A DNA stretch of 64,000 nucleotides, from NCBI RefSeq assembly GCF_018614195.1, contig NZ_JAGGOT010000035.1:62001-126000 (forward strand), read 5' to 3'. Positions 25,864-33,518 of the stretch are shown here, piece by piece (positions within the stretch are counted from its first letter, which is position 1; each line of letters opens with the position of its first letter). The DNA comes from Streptomyces sp. ISL-43 (lineage in GTDB: Bacteria > Actinomycetota > Actinomycetes > Streptomycetales > Streptomycetaceae). The position numbers and the translations under genes were made by a program. The notes under the pieces are model-generated. The model searched no databases, had not been told where the DNA came from, and worked only from the letters and a program-made list of their open reading frames with translations.

Positions 25864-25898
25864 CGTGAGCCCCGCCGGTTCCTCCGGCGGGGCTCACG
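25864..25898 (+). terminator. Terminator of the cold-shock gene
   Basis: A 15-bp perfect stem (25864-25878 with 25884-25898) and a 5-base loop start 28 bases after the csp stop codon. Confidence 0.8.
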
Positions 25899-25928
25899 CA
25901 CGTCAGGCCCGGCCGGTAGCGTGGCCGG

Positions 25929-26456
25929 ATGATGACGGGCACGCCGGACACCCGGCTGATCGTGCTGCGCGGCAACTCCGCCTCGGGCAAGTCCTCGGTC
26001 GCCGAGGCGATCCGCGACCGCCACGGCCGGGGCGTCGCACTCGTGGGGCAGGACAATCTGCGGCGGGTCGTCCTGCGCGAGCGGGACACGCCCGGCGCGG
26101 CGAACATCGGGCTCGTCGGCAGCGTGGCCCGCTACGCGCTGGACCACGGCTTCCACGTGATCGTCGAGGGGATCCTCTACGCGGACCGCTACGGCCCCAT
26201 GCTCGACGCCCTGCGCCGGGCCCATCGGGGGCGGACGCATTTCTACTACTTCGACGTGCCCTTCGAGGAGACCCTGCGCCGGCACGCGGGCAAGCCCCAG
26301 GCCGCGGAGTACGGCGAGGTGGAGATGCGGGAGTGGTACCGGCCGCTCGACCTGCTGCCCGGGGACTGGGAAAGCCTCGTCGGGGCCGCGGACTCGCTGG
26401 AGGACACGGTCGCCCGGGTCATGGGGGAGACCGGTCTCGGCGCGGAGCGGGCCTGA
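25929..26456 (+). CDS. P-loop kinase (AAA/zeta-toxin-like fold)
   Basis: This 175-residue small-molecule kinase-like ATPase has a Walker A GNSASGKSS near residue 15 and GQDNLRR after the first helix. Later come HVIVEGILYADRY, FYYFDVPFEETLRRH and a lid with arginines. The layout matches the chloramphenicol-phosphotransferase or uridine-kinase-like group. The acceptor substrate is unknown. There is a second ATG one codon on. It converges with the TetR gene across a paired hairpin. Confidence 0.85.
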   Translation: MMTGTPDTRLIVLRGNSASGKSSVAEAIRDRHGRGVALVGQDNLRRVVLRERDTPGAANIGLVGSVARYALDHGFHVIVEGILYADRYGPMLDALRRAHRGRTHFYYFDVPFEETLRRHAGKPQAAEYGEVEMREWYRPLDLLPGDWESLVGAADSLEDTVARVMGETGLGAERA

Positions 26457-26487
26457 CCCGGGCCCGGCCGCGGCGTGGGCCGTCCGG

Positions 26488-26540
26488 GTCGTCCCTGTCG
26501 GATCTTGCCTGACCGGCACGATCCGAAAGGGACGGCTTAA
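26488..26540. terminator. Bidirectional terminator, copy 1 of a shared hairpin element
   Basis: The left arm (26488-26506) contains gtccctgtcggatc and the right arm (26520-26533) gatccgaaagggac, with one mismatch. The right arm runs into the stop codon of the TetR gene. A closely similar hairpin occurs at 49381-49460. Confidence 0.75.
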
Positions 26541-27169
26541 CCGGCCCGGTGCAAGGCGATGAGGAGCTGCCAGATCCCCTCCGCCAGCTCGGCAGGGTCC
26601 GCCAGGTCCGCCGGGAGTTCGCCGTGCAGCCAGTCCGCGAGCACGGCGGTGAAGGTGGAGGCCACCGCCGAGGCGACCAGATCGGGGCGGGGCGCGCCCA
26701 CCGCGGCGCGTTCGGCCCGGCTGCGGGCGCGCAGTTCCCGGTACAGGCGCTCGCCGAGCGGGCCCCCGCCTCCCGGCAGGAGCAGGGTGCGGTAGAGCGG
26801 GGACCGCTCGGCCGCGCCGGCGAGGAAGGCGGCCAGTGCGCCCGGCGGGCGGGCCGGGGGGAGCGCCGAGGGGTCGCTCTGCCAGGCGTGCAGGGCGTCC
26901 ACGGCCGCGTGCACGACATCGGCGCACGCGTCCACCGCGAGCGCGGTGAGGTCCTCGTAGTGCAGGTAGAAGGTGGCGCGGCCGACGCCCGCCCGGCGCA
27001 CCACCGCCGAGACGCCGACCTCGGCGAGCGGCCGCTCCGCGCACTCCGCGAGGAGGCTCTCGCGCAGCCGCGCCTTCGTGCGGGCGGTTCGGGGATCGGT
27101 GCGGGGGCCCGTACCGGGATCGGTGCGGGGGCCGGCGGGCGGCTCCGCGTCCGGCCGGCCGGAGGTCAC
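26537..27169 (-). CDS. TetR-family transcriptional regulator
   Basis: This 210-residue regulator starts at GTG 27169, overlapping the DUF1304 stop (GTGA). The N-terminal DNA-binding domain reads ARTKARLRESLLAECAERPL, then VSAVVRRAGVGRATFYLHYE, the typical TetR helix-turn-helix. The ligand domain ends with an AcrR/TetR_C-type helix (AEGIWQLLIALHRAG). The first 30 residues are a Pro/Arg/Thr/Gly repeat (GPRTDPGTGPRTDPRTART), another example of N-terminal expansion. It is co-transcribed with DUF1304 and likely controls the divergent promoter region at 27520-27633. Confidence 0.88.
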   Translation of the reverse strand: MTSGRPDAEPPAGPRTDPGTGPRTDPRTARTKARLRESLLAECAERPLAEVGVSAVVRRAGVGRATFYLHYEDLTALAVDACADVVHAAVDALHAWQSDPSALPPARPPGALAAFLAGAAERSPLYRTLLLPGGGGPLGERLYRELRARSRAERAAVGAPRPDLVASAVASTFTAVLADWLHGELPADLADPAELAEGIWQLLIALHRAG

Positions 27170-27519
27170 GCGGCGAGCAGCGCCGCGCCCAGGGCGAGGG
27201 CGCCGGGCAGGGCCTGGGCGATCAGGATCCGGCGGTTGGCGGTCGCGGCCCCGTACACCCCGGCGACGATCACACAGACGAGGAAGAAGATCTGCGTGGC
27301 GAGCGAGTCGATGACGAGCGACCAGACCAGACCGGCGGCGAGGAAGCCGTTGTAGAGGCCCTGGTTGGCGGCGAGCGGGGCGGTCAGGCGAGCGGTGTCC
27401 GCGTCGAAGCCGGACAGCGCCCGGCCGGGCGGCCGCTGCCACAGGAACATCTCCAGGACCAGGAAGTACGCGTGGAGCGCGGCCACGAGGCCGATGAGGA
27501 TCGATGCGACCGTCTGCAC
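27166..27519 (-). CDS. DUF1304 membrane protein
   Basis: This 117-residue protein has four membrane segments and fits DUF1304: ILIGLVAALHAYFLVLEMFLW at the start (about 6-26), ANQGLYNGFLAAGLVWSL in the middle, and a hydrophobic end. The GTG at 27519 is preceded by gggaggtggcc; a GTG two codons earlier is possible. Role unknown; the family sits in the plasma membrane and is often controlled by a neighbouring regulator. It overlaps the TetR gene by four bases. Confidence 0.87.
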   Translation of the reverse strand: MQTVASILIGLVAALHAYFLVLEMFLWQRPPGRALSGFDADTARLTAPLAANQGLYNGFLAAGLVWSLVIDSLATQIFFLVCVIVAGVYGAATANRRILIAQALPGALALGAALLAA

Positions 27520-27565
27520 GGCCACCTCCCTGGGTGCGGGGCGAGCGAAGAGACCGGCCCCTCCG

Positions 27566-27591
27566 ACTTCCTGGACAACTGTACAGGAAGT
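27566..27591. promoter_or_regulatory. TetR-type operator candidate
   Basis: The arms acttcctg (27566-27573) and caggaagt (27584-27591) are perfect complements separated by 10 bases. Over the whole 26 bases 22 positions are symmetric. It lies midway between the divergent starts of DUF1304-TetR (27519) and the BtrH-like gene (27634), so it can control both. Confidence 0.65.
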
Positions 27592-27633
27592 CTGGTCGCG
27601 GTCGGCGGTCCGCGGCGCGGCTACGCTGACCGC

Positions 27634-28656
27634 ATGACTGCGCTCGTATATGAAGACTTCGCCCCCGGACGCCACCGCGAGGCCTCGCTGATCCGGCACG
27701 CGCTCGGCAGCGTGCACGACGAGGCGCTGGTCGCGGGCATGGCGGGCGGCATCGGCTTCATGTACTTCGTGTTCGAGTACGCCGGCCGGCCCCCGATGCC
27801 GACGATCGTCGCCCAGGCCCACCCCGACCCCTGGGTCCAGGTCGCCCTCGGCCGCCTGCGCATCCCGTACGAGGCCACGCGCAGCTCCAAGCCGCGCTGG
27901 AACCGGGTCGAGGCCGCGCTCGACGCGGGCGCCCCGGTGTTCTGCACCGTGAACCGGTCCGGGCTGCCCTGGCACGGGCCCTCCCCGGTAGCGGAACTGG
28001 CCGCCGCCGATCCGTACGTGGTGGTCGTGGTCGGCTACGAGGGCGACACCTATTACGTCGAGGACGGGGCGAACGGCGCCTCGGCCCCGTACGCGATCGG
28101 CCGCGAGGAGTTCGGCGCCGCCTGGTCGGGGCACAAGAAGGGCCGCCACCAGATGGTGGTCACCACCGGCAAGCCCGCCGGCGAACCGGACCTGGACGCG
28201 GCGATCGCCGCCACCGTCTCGCGCCTCACCGGGCCCGTGCTGGGGAACCACTTCGACGTCAACTTCGGCTTCTCCGGCATGGAGAAGTTCGCCGCGCAGC
28301 TGCGCGACACCACGACCAAGACGGGCTGGGAGCGCCGGTTCGCCACCCCCGAGGCCTTCGCGCTGGGAACGGGCAGGCTGCACGCCTGTCTGGAGGAGGA
28401 GTGGACCTCCTCGGGCGCCACCCGGCCGCTGTACGCGGACTTCCTCGACCTCGCCGGGCACGCGGAAGCGGCCGGTCTCTTCCGGGAGTCCGGCCGGCAG
28501 TGGTCCCGCCTCGCGGAGCTGGCCCGTACGGCGGACCCGCAGACGGGCGCCGCCGGGCGCCGGGACCTCTTCGACGCGTGCGCGGAGCTGGTGGACGGCG
28601 CGCTGGCGCTGGAGCGCGAGGCGGTCGGGGTGCTGCCGACCGCGCCCGCCGAGTAG
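27634..28656 (+). CDS. BtrH N-terminal-domain/DUF4872 protein
   Basis: This 340-residue protein is colinear with BtrH-type proteins. The N-terminal block HALGSVHDEALVAGMAGGIG and later CTVNRSGLPWHG belong to the BtrH_N fold, a peptidase-like acyltransferase domain. The DUF4872 region follows from about residue 150. In butirosin biosynthesis BtrH transfers an acyl side chain to an aminoglycoside; most relatives are uncharacterised, and no aminoglycoside genes are near. A TetR-type palindrome precedes the gene. It may modify an amine with an acyl group, but that is inference. Confidence 0.8.
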   Translation: MTALVYEDFAPGRHREASLIRHALGSVHDEALVAGMAGGIGFMYFVFEYAGRPPMPTIVAQAHPDPWVQVALGRLRIPYEATRSSKPRWNRVEAALDAGAPVFCTVNRSGLPWHGPSPVAELAAADPYVVVVVGYEGDTYYVEDGANGASAPYAIGREEFGAAWSGHKKGRHQMVVTTGKPAGEPDLDAAIAATVSRLTGPVLGNHFDVNFGFSGMEKFAAQLRDTTTKTGWERRFATPEAFALGTGRLHACLEEEWTSSGATRPLYADFLDLAGHAEAAGLFRESGRQWSRLAELARTADPQTGAAGRRDLFDACAELVDGALALEREAVGVLPTAPAE

Positions 28657-28776
28657 GCGGCGCGGGCGGGCAGCGCGGACGGACCCGGACCGGCCGCCCG
28701 CTCGACCGGCCTCCACGGCTCCCGGGCCATCGACCGTGCCACCCAAGGGCCCGCGGGCCCTCAGCTCCGCGGACCT

Positions 28777-29079
28777 TCAGCTCCGCAGACCCTCGGCCTC
28801 CCGTCCTTCGTCGACCGTGACCGCCGCCACCGGGCACGCCCGAGCGGCCTCCCGCAGCAGCGGGCTGCCACCGCCGTCCTCGCGGCCCGGCAGCAGTGCG
28901 CCCAGCCCGTCGTCGTCCTGGGTGAACACGCCGGGCGCCGTCAGGGCGCACTGGCCGGCCCCGATGCAGACGTCCCTGTCGATGGAGACGCGTACGGGCG
29001 GCGAGCTGTGGGATGAGCTGTGAGGTGACCCGTGGGGTGATCCGTGAGGTGATCCGTGGTGTGAGGTCACCCGGCTCAC
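28777..29079 (-). CDS. Ferredoxin partner of the P450
   Basis: This 100-residue protein starts at GTG 29079 overlapping the P450 stop (GTGA). The small ferredoxin has CIGAGQC (C38, C44) and ACPVAAV (C82), the three-cysteine pattern of [3Fe-4S] P450 ferredoxins. It would pass electrons from a reductase to the upstream P450. Residues 1-27 are a His/Ser/Gly/Pro repeat (HHGSPHGSPHGSPHSSSH), encoded by tandem gtgatccgtgag-like DNA near 29024-29067. Normal family members begin at about VSIDRDVC, so the repeat is an added N-terminal tail. Confidence 0.9.
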   Translation of the reverse strand: MSRVTSHHGSPHGSPHGSPHSSSHSSPPVRVSIDRDVCIGAGQCALTAPGVFTQDDDGLGALLPGREDGGGSPLLREAARACPVAAVTVDEGREAEGLRS

Positions 29080-30266
29080 CAGGCCACGGGGAGTTCGACC
29101 ATGCCCTGGATGGTGTCCCCGGGTTTGAAGGGGATCCGGTCCGGCTCGGCCGCCAGGCGCAGCCCGGGCAGCCGGTCGAACAGGGTGCCGAGCGCGATCT
29201 CCATCTCGGCGCGGGCCAGGTTCTGGCCCAGGCACTGGTGGATGCCGAAGCCGAAGGCCAGATGGTGTCGCGTGGGCCGGTGCCAGTCGAGGGTGTCGGG
29301 CGACTCGAAGACGGCCTCGTCGCGGTTGATGACGGAGGTGGAGAAGATCACCCCGTCGTCGGCGCGGACGGTCACCCCGCCGATCTCGATGTCCTCGGTC
29401 GCCACCCGGAGCATGCCGTCCGCGATCGACAGGAACCGCATCAGCTCCTCCACCGCCGACGACAGCAGGGAGGGGTCGGCGCGCAGCTCGGCCAGCTGCC
29501 CGGGGTGGCGCAGCAGGGTGAAGGTGCCGAGCGAGATCATGTTGGCCGTGGTCTCGTGCCCCGCGATGAGCAGGATCGCGGCCAGTGAGACCAGCTCCTC
29601 GACATCGGTCTCACCGGTCTCCAGGCGCCGGGCGACCAGCTCGTCCAGCAGTCCCTCGCCCGGGGTCCGGCGCTTGTGCCCGATGAGCTCGCGCAGATAG
29701 CCGTTCAGCTGCTCGCGGGCGTCCTCCACGTCGGCGAGCTCCGGCCCGCGCAGCAGCCGCCGTGACTGGTTCTCGAAGAACTCGTGGTCCTCGTAAGGGA
29801 CTCCGAGCAGCGTGCAGATCACCATCGACGGCACCGGGAGGGCGAAGGCGCCGACCAGTTCCGCGCGCGGGCCCGCCGCGACCATCGCGCCGATCAGCCG
29901 GTCCACGGTCTCCTGGATCCGGGGGCGCAGGGCGGCCGTCCGGCCCAGCGAGAAGCTCGGGATCAGCATCCGGCGCTGGGCGTTGTGGACGGGGTCGTCG
30001 ACGCCGATCAGCGCGGTACGGCGGTTCTGGAGTCCTTTGAACCGCCTGGTGGGGGTGGGGAAGGAGCCGTTCTGCCGGTCGGCGGAGAGCCGACCGTCGG
30101 AGAGCAGGGCGCGCGCCTCGGCGTGCCCCGAGACCACCCACACGGAGCGGCCGTCGAAGAGGGTGACGCGGGAGAGCGGCCGGCCCGCCCGCAGGGGCTC
30201 GTAGGCCGCCGGCGGGTGGTAAGGACAGGTCCGGTCCTGGGGGAAGGCAACGGTCTTCTCGGACAT
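29076..30266 (-). CDS. Cytochrome P450 (CYP105-like)
   Basis: This 396-residue soluble P450 has the I-helix oxygen motif AGHETTANMISL, the ExxR helix, and the heme loop FGFGIHQCLGQNLARAE with C345 as iron ligand. The N-terminal block FPQDRTCPYHPPAAYEPLR and the run GRLSADRQNGSFP point to the CYP105 group, which oxidises xenobiotics, macrolides and similar molecules. The ATG at 30266 is preferred over one 19 codons upstream. It is co-transcribed with the ferredoxin gene. No biosynthetic cluster surrounds it, so the substrate is open. Confidence 0.93.
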   Translation of the reverse strand: MSEKTVAFPQDRTCPYHPPAAYEPLRAGRPLSRVTLFDGRSVWVVSGHAEARALLSDGRLSADRQNGSFPTPTRRFKGLQNRRTALIGVDDPVHNAQRRMLIPSFSLGRTAALRPRIQETVDRLIGAMVAAGPRAELVGAFALPVPSMVICTLLGVPYEDHEFFENQSRRLLRGPELADVEDAREQLNGYLRELIGHKRRTPGEGLLDELVARRLETGETDVEELVSLAAILLIAGHETTANMISLGTFTLLRHPGQLAELRADPSLLSSAVEELMRFLSIADGMLRVATEDIEIGGVTVRADDGVIFSTSVINRDEAVFESPDTLDWHRPTRHHLAFGFGIHQCLGQNLARAEMEIALGTLFDRLPGLRLAAEPDRIPFKPGDTIQGMVELPVAW

Positions 30267-30410
30267 ACAGCACCTCGCACGCGATGGTTCCGTTTCGCCG
30301 GATCCATTACATGCCTCAGGCACCTATCCGATCCATGTGACTTTCGGCCAGATCGCTCGCCTTCGCCTGGACGGCGTAACGCCGCGACGGGGCGACCCCG
30401 GACCGGGGGA

Positions 30411-30749
30411 TCAGAGGTGGGTGTCCAGGAACGTCCGGAGCTCCGCGACCGTCATCGGCCCGGCCTGGGTCGCCACCGCCTCGCCGCCGGCGATGAGCAC
30501 GGCGGTCGGTGCGCCCGTCACCTCGTAGCGCTTGGTCTGCCCGGGGCAGCGGGTGATGTCCACGCGCACCGCCGTCAGTCGCGCCCCGTACTCCTGCGCC
30601 AGCCCGGCGACGACCGTGTCCATCGAGCGGCAGGCCTCGGCGGCCTTCGGCCAGCTCCCGCAGAAGTAGGCGAGCACCGGCCCGTCCGTCATGCCGAGGA
30701 TGAAGTCGAACTCCTGGTCCTCCAGTGGCTGGTGTACCCGACGTGCCAT
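30411..30749 (-). CDS. Thioredoxin-fold protein without CxxC
   Basis: This 112-residue thioredoxin-like protein has GPVLAYFCGSWPKAAEACRSMD where thioredoxins have WCGPC, and the cis-proline loop is preserved as VTGAPTAVLIAGGE. The active-site pair is changed to single cysteines ten residues apart, so ordinary disulfide exchange is doubtful. A peroxiredoxin-like or chaperone role is possible. It lies upstream of the P450 on the same strand with a 144-base gap. Confidence 0.75.
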   Translation of the reverse strand: MARRVHQPLEDQEFDFILGMTDGPVLAYFCGSWPKAAEACRSMDTVVAGLAQEYGARLTAVRVDITRCPGQTKRYEVTGAPTAVLIAGGEAVATQAGPMTVAELRTFLDTHL

Positions 30750-30901
30750 GCGTGGTGCTCCGCTTCGTGTGCCGTGTGATCCGGAAGGTGGCTCCCATCA
30801 TCGCCGCTCGCCGGCCACGGGTGTCGCCGACGGGGGCCGGGCAGCCGCCCCGAGGCCCGCCTGGCCAGGGCGTTGTCAGTGCCGTCTGTGAAGCTGGCGG
30901 C

Positions 30902-31171
30902 ATGGACGACAGGATGCTCCGGCGCCGGGTCTACGGCGCCGACCACGACGACCCCGACCCGGGTCCGCTCCCGGGGCACGCCTACGGCGAGCTCGTCGGC
31001 GGCCCCCTCGACGGGCTTCTGCTCGACATCACGGGCTGGAGCGGTCCGCAGCTCGCCGAGGAGGCCCGGCTCCCGACGGAGATAGGGCGCTACGGGCCGG
31101 GCGGCCGGGCGCACTACCGCCGCCGGGCGGCCGATCCCGGCCACTGGGACTGGACGGGCGACAGCCGCTGA
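30902..31171 (+). CDS. Conserved hypothetical protein
   Basis: This 89-residue acidic protein begins MDDRMLRRRVYGADHDDPDP. It contains HAYGELVGGPLDGLLLDITGW, a pattern seen in small Streptomyces proteins of unknown role, and ends with Arg/His-rich YRRRAADPGHWDW. No signal or membrane segment. The start is the only ATG with a sensible context. No function can be offered. Confidence 0.6.
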   Translation: MDDRMLRRRVYGADHDDPDPGPLPGHAYGELVGGPLDGLLLDITGWSGPQLAEEARLPTEIGRYGPGGRAHYRRRAADPGHWDWTGDSR

Positions 31172-31183
31172 CGCCCGAAGCCC

Positions 31184-31222
31184 GGACGCGGGGACGCGCC
31201 GGACGCGGGGACGCGCCGGACG
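31184..31222 (+). repeat. 17-bp tandem repeat
   Basis: The unit ggacgcggggacgcgcc occurs at 31184-31200 and 31201-31217, with a partial third copy. It lies in the 64-base gap between the convergent genes ending at 31171 and 31236. Confidence 0.7.
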
Positions 31223-31235
31223 CCCCTGCGGGGTG

Positions 31236-31610
31236 TCAGTTCGGCGTGCTCCGGCCGACCTTGCGCGCCCAGAGCACCAGCGGGACCTGGAGCGGCAGCC
31301 GGCCGACCGCCGCGGCCCGTATGGCGGGGGAGCGGTGGCGGGCGTCGTAGGCCATCTTGACGTTCGCGGGGAAGACGCCGACGAAGAACGCCGCCGTCGC
31401 CAGCGCCGCGACCCGGCGGGTGCGCGGGTGGGCGACCCCGGCGGCGAGGGCGAGCTCGGCCACGCCGCTGGCGTACGTCCACTGGCGCGGGCTGCCGGGC
31501 AGCGAGCGCGGCACGGTCGCGTCGAACTGCTTCGGGGCGACCGCGTGCGCCACCGCCGCACCGGCCAGCAGACCGGCGAGCAGCAGGGGCGAGGAAGGGG
31601 TGCGCGGCAT
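31236..31610 (-). CDS. DoxX-family membrane protein
   Basis: This 124-residue protein has three or four membrane segments. The DoxX-like core is the helix LLAGLLAGAAVAHAVAP, the motif PRQWTYASGVAELALAAGV and the later FFVGVFPANVKMAYDARH. Members sit in the inner membrane and are linked loosely with redox or detoxification complexes. The next gene upstream is divergent. Function in this organism is unknown. Confidence 0.85.
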   Translation of the reverse strand: MPRTPSSPLLLAGLLAGAAVAHAVAPKQFDATVPRSLPGSPRQWTYASGVAELALAAGVAHPRTRRVAALATAAFFVGVFPANVKMAYDARHRSPAIRAAAVGRLPLQVPLVLWARKVGRSTPN

Positions 31611-31744
31611 CGGGAAGATCCTCTCGGAGGGGCGGGCGGCGTAGGGGCCCGGTGATCCTACTCGCGAGTAGGGGCGCGGTGGGGAAGCCCTCGGCGGTTC
31701 CGGTGGCGGCCCCGGAAGATTCTTTGAAGAATCTCCCGGGGAGC

Positions 31745-31770
31745 TGTCGATCCGGGCGTCTCCCGATCGA
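31745..31770 (+). promoter_or_regulatory. ECF42-type promoter before the DGPF gene
   Basis: TGTCGA at 31745-31750 is followed 17 bases later by CGA at 31768-31770 (TCGAC context). This agrees with the published ECF42 promoter pattern, TGTCGA in the -35 and CGA/TC in the -10 region. It would give a leader of about 55 bases before the DGPF start at 31832, suggesting control by the sigma factor encoded next. Confidence 0.55.
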
Positions 31771-31831
31771 CGCAGGGGTGAGAGGCAAGGGGAAAGCCCT
31801 CCCCACCGCCCTCCCCGACCGAGGAGTCACC

Positions 31832-32191
31832 ATGCCGCGCTTCCTTTCGATGATCCGAATCGACGAGCAGAGCCTCACCCCCGACACCCCCTTCCCCGCC
31901 GACTTCGAGCAGCGCATGGGCGGGCTGATGGAGGAGATCACCAAGGCCGGGGTCATGCTGGACACCGCCGGTCTGCTCCCCACCTCCGAGGGGACCAGGG
32001 TCACCTGGTCCGGCGGCAAGCTCAGCTACACCGACGGCCCCTTCACCGAGACCAAGGAGGTCATCGGCGGGTACGCCCTCATGCAGTGCAAGGACAAGGA
32101 CGAGGCGCTGGAGTGGACCAAGCGCTTCCTGGAGATCCACCCCGAGCACTGGACGGTCGGCGCCGAGCTCCGCCAGATCGCCGAGAACTGA
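31832..32191 (+). CDS. YCII-related DGPF-domain protein
   Basis: This 119-residue protein of the YCII/DGPF family holds the signature SYTDGPFTETKEVIGGY (about residues 64-80). It starts with the usual MPRFLSMIRIDEQ and has a gaggag ribosome site. Such proteins are cytosolic and thought to be small enzymes; activity is not established. Pairing with an ECF42 sigma factor, directly downstream here, is the standard arrangement, and a matching promoter precedes the gene. Confidence 0.92.
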   Translation: MPRFLSMIRIDEQSLTPDTPFPADFEQRMGGLMEEITKAGVMLDTAGLLPTSEGTRVTWSGGKLSYTDGPFTETKEVIGGYALMQCKDKDEALEWTKRFLEIHPEHWTVGAELRQIAEN

Positions 32192-32243
32192 CCGGCGGTT
32201 CCGGCACCCCGTTTGCCCTGCCTCGTCACGGCTGCTCTGATGG

Positions 32244-33494
32244 GTGGCCGTGACGGCAGTGAACGCGACCCGAGCGGTCGAAGCGGTGTTCAGGATCGAG
32301 TCGGCGCGGATCATCGCGGCCGTCGCCCGGATCGTGCGCGACATCGGCATCGCCGAGGAGATCGCCCAGGACGCGCTGGTCGCGGCCCTGGAGCAGTGGC
32401 CGGAGTCCGGTGTCCCGGATCGGCCGGGCGCCTGGCTGACGGCCACCGCCAAACACCGCGCCATCGACCTCGTCCGCCGCAAGGAGACCTACGCCCGCAA
32501 GCTCGCCGAGGTCGGCCGCACCCTGGAGGACGCGCCGCCGCCCGCCGGGCCGGCGGAGCTGGTGGACCCCGAGGGCATCGACGACGACCTGCTGCGGCTG
32601 ATCTTCACCGCCTGCCACCCGGTTCTGGCCACGGACGCCCGGATCGCGCTCACCCTGCGCCTGGTGGGCGGTCTGACGACCCAGGAGATCGCCCGCGCCT
32701 TCCTCTCCTCCGAGCCGACGGTCGCCCAGCGGATCGTCCGGGCGAAGCGGACGCTCGCCAAGGCGGGAGTGCCCTTCGAAGTCCCGTACGGCGCCGACCG
32801 CGAAGAGCGCCTGGTCTCCGTGCTGGAGATCATCTACCTCGTCTTCAACGAGGGCTACTCGGCGACCGCCGGCGACGACCTCGTCCGCCCCGCCCTGTGC
32901 GAGGACGCCCTGCGTCTCGCCCGCGTCCTGGCCGCCCTGATGCCGGGGGAACCCGAGGTGCACGGGCTGGCGGCGCTGCTGGAGTTCCAGGCCTCCCGCA
33001 TCGCCACCCGCACCGGACCGGGCGGCGAGCCGGTGCTGCTGGCCGACCAGAACCGGTCCAAGTGGAACCGCATGCTGATCCGGCGCGGGGTCGAGGCCCT
33101 GCACCGCGCGGGTTCCGGCCCCTACTCGCTCCAGGCCGCCATCGCGGGCGCGCACGCCGTCGCGGTCCGGTACGAGGACACCGACTGGGCGACGATCGCC
33201 GCTCTCTACGGACGCCTGGTCCTGCTGGTGCCGTCACCGGTGATCGAGCTCAACCGGGCCGTTGCCGTGTCCATGGCCGAGGGCCCGGCGGCGGCGCTCC
33301 CCCTGGTGGACGCCCTGGCGGCGGAACCGGCGCTGCGCGCCTATCACTTGCTGCCGAGCGTACGGGGCGACCTGCTGGAACGCCTCGGCCGTCCGGCGGA
33401 GGCCCGCACCGAGTTCGAACGCGCCGCCTCGCTCACCCGCAACGCCCGGGAGCAGGTCCTGCTGCGCGAGCGCGCCGCCCGCCTGGCCGGCTGA
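32244..33494 (+). CDS. ECF42-type RNA polymerase sigma factor
   Basis: This 416-residue sigma factor has region 2 (VARIVRDIGIAEEIAQDALV) and region 4 (GGLTTQEIARAFLSSEPTVAQRIVRAKRTL), separated as in ECF sigmas. A large helical C-terminal extension of about 200 residues follows, beginning GYSATAGDDLVRPAL (DUF6596/TPR-like). This extension defines group ECF42 and is needed for activity in studied members; no anti-sigma gene is expected or present. It follows the DGPF gene after 52 bases. The GTG at 32244 is the likely start. Confidence 0.93.
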   Translation: MAVTAVNATRAVEAVFRIESARIIAAVARIVRDIGIAEEIAQDALVAALEQWPESGVPDRPGAWLTATAKHRAIDLVRRKETYARKLAEVGRTLEDAPPPAGPAELVDPEGIDDDLLRLIFTACHPVLATDARIALTLRLVGGLTTQEIARAFLSSEPTVAQRIVRAKRTLAKAGVPFEVPYGADREERLVSVLEIIYLVFNEGYSATAGDDLVRPALCEDALRLARVLAALMPGEPEVHGLAALLEFQASRIATRTGPGGEPVLLADQNRSKWNRMLIRRGVEALHRAGSGPYSLQAAIAGAHAVAVRYEDTDWATIAALYGRLVLLVPSPVIELNRAVAVSMAEGPAAALPLVDALAAEPALRAYHLLPSVRGDLLERLGRPAEARTEFERAASLTRNAREQVLLRERAARLAG

Positions 33495-33518
33495 CCCCCG
33501 GCCGGTGTCCCCGCCGGC

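Noticed and set aside
28740..28765. gggcccgcgggccc palindrome between the BtrH-like and ferredoxin genes
   Set aside because: A 14-base GC palindrome is easily met by chance here and has no loop for a good terminator.
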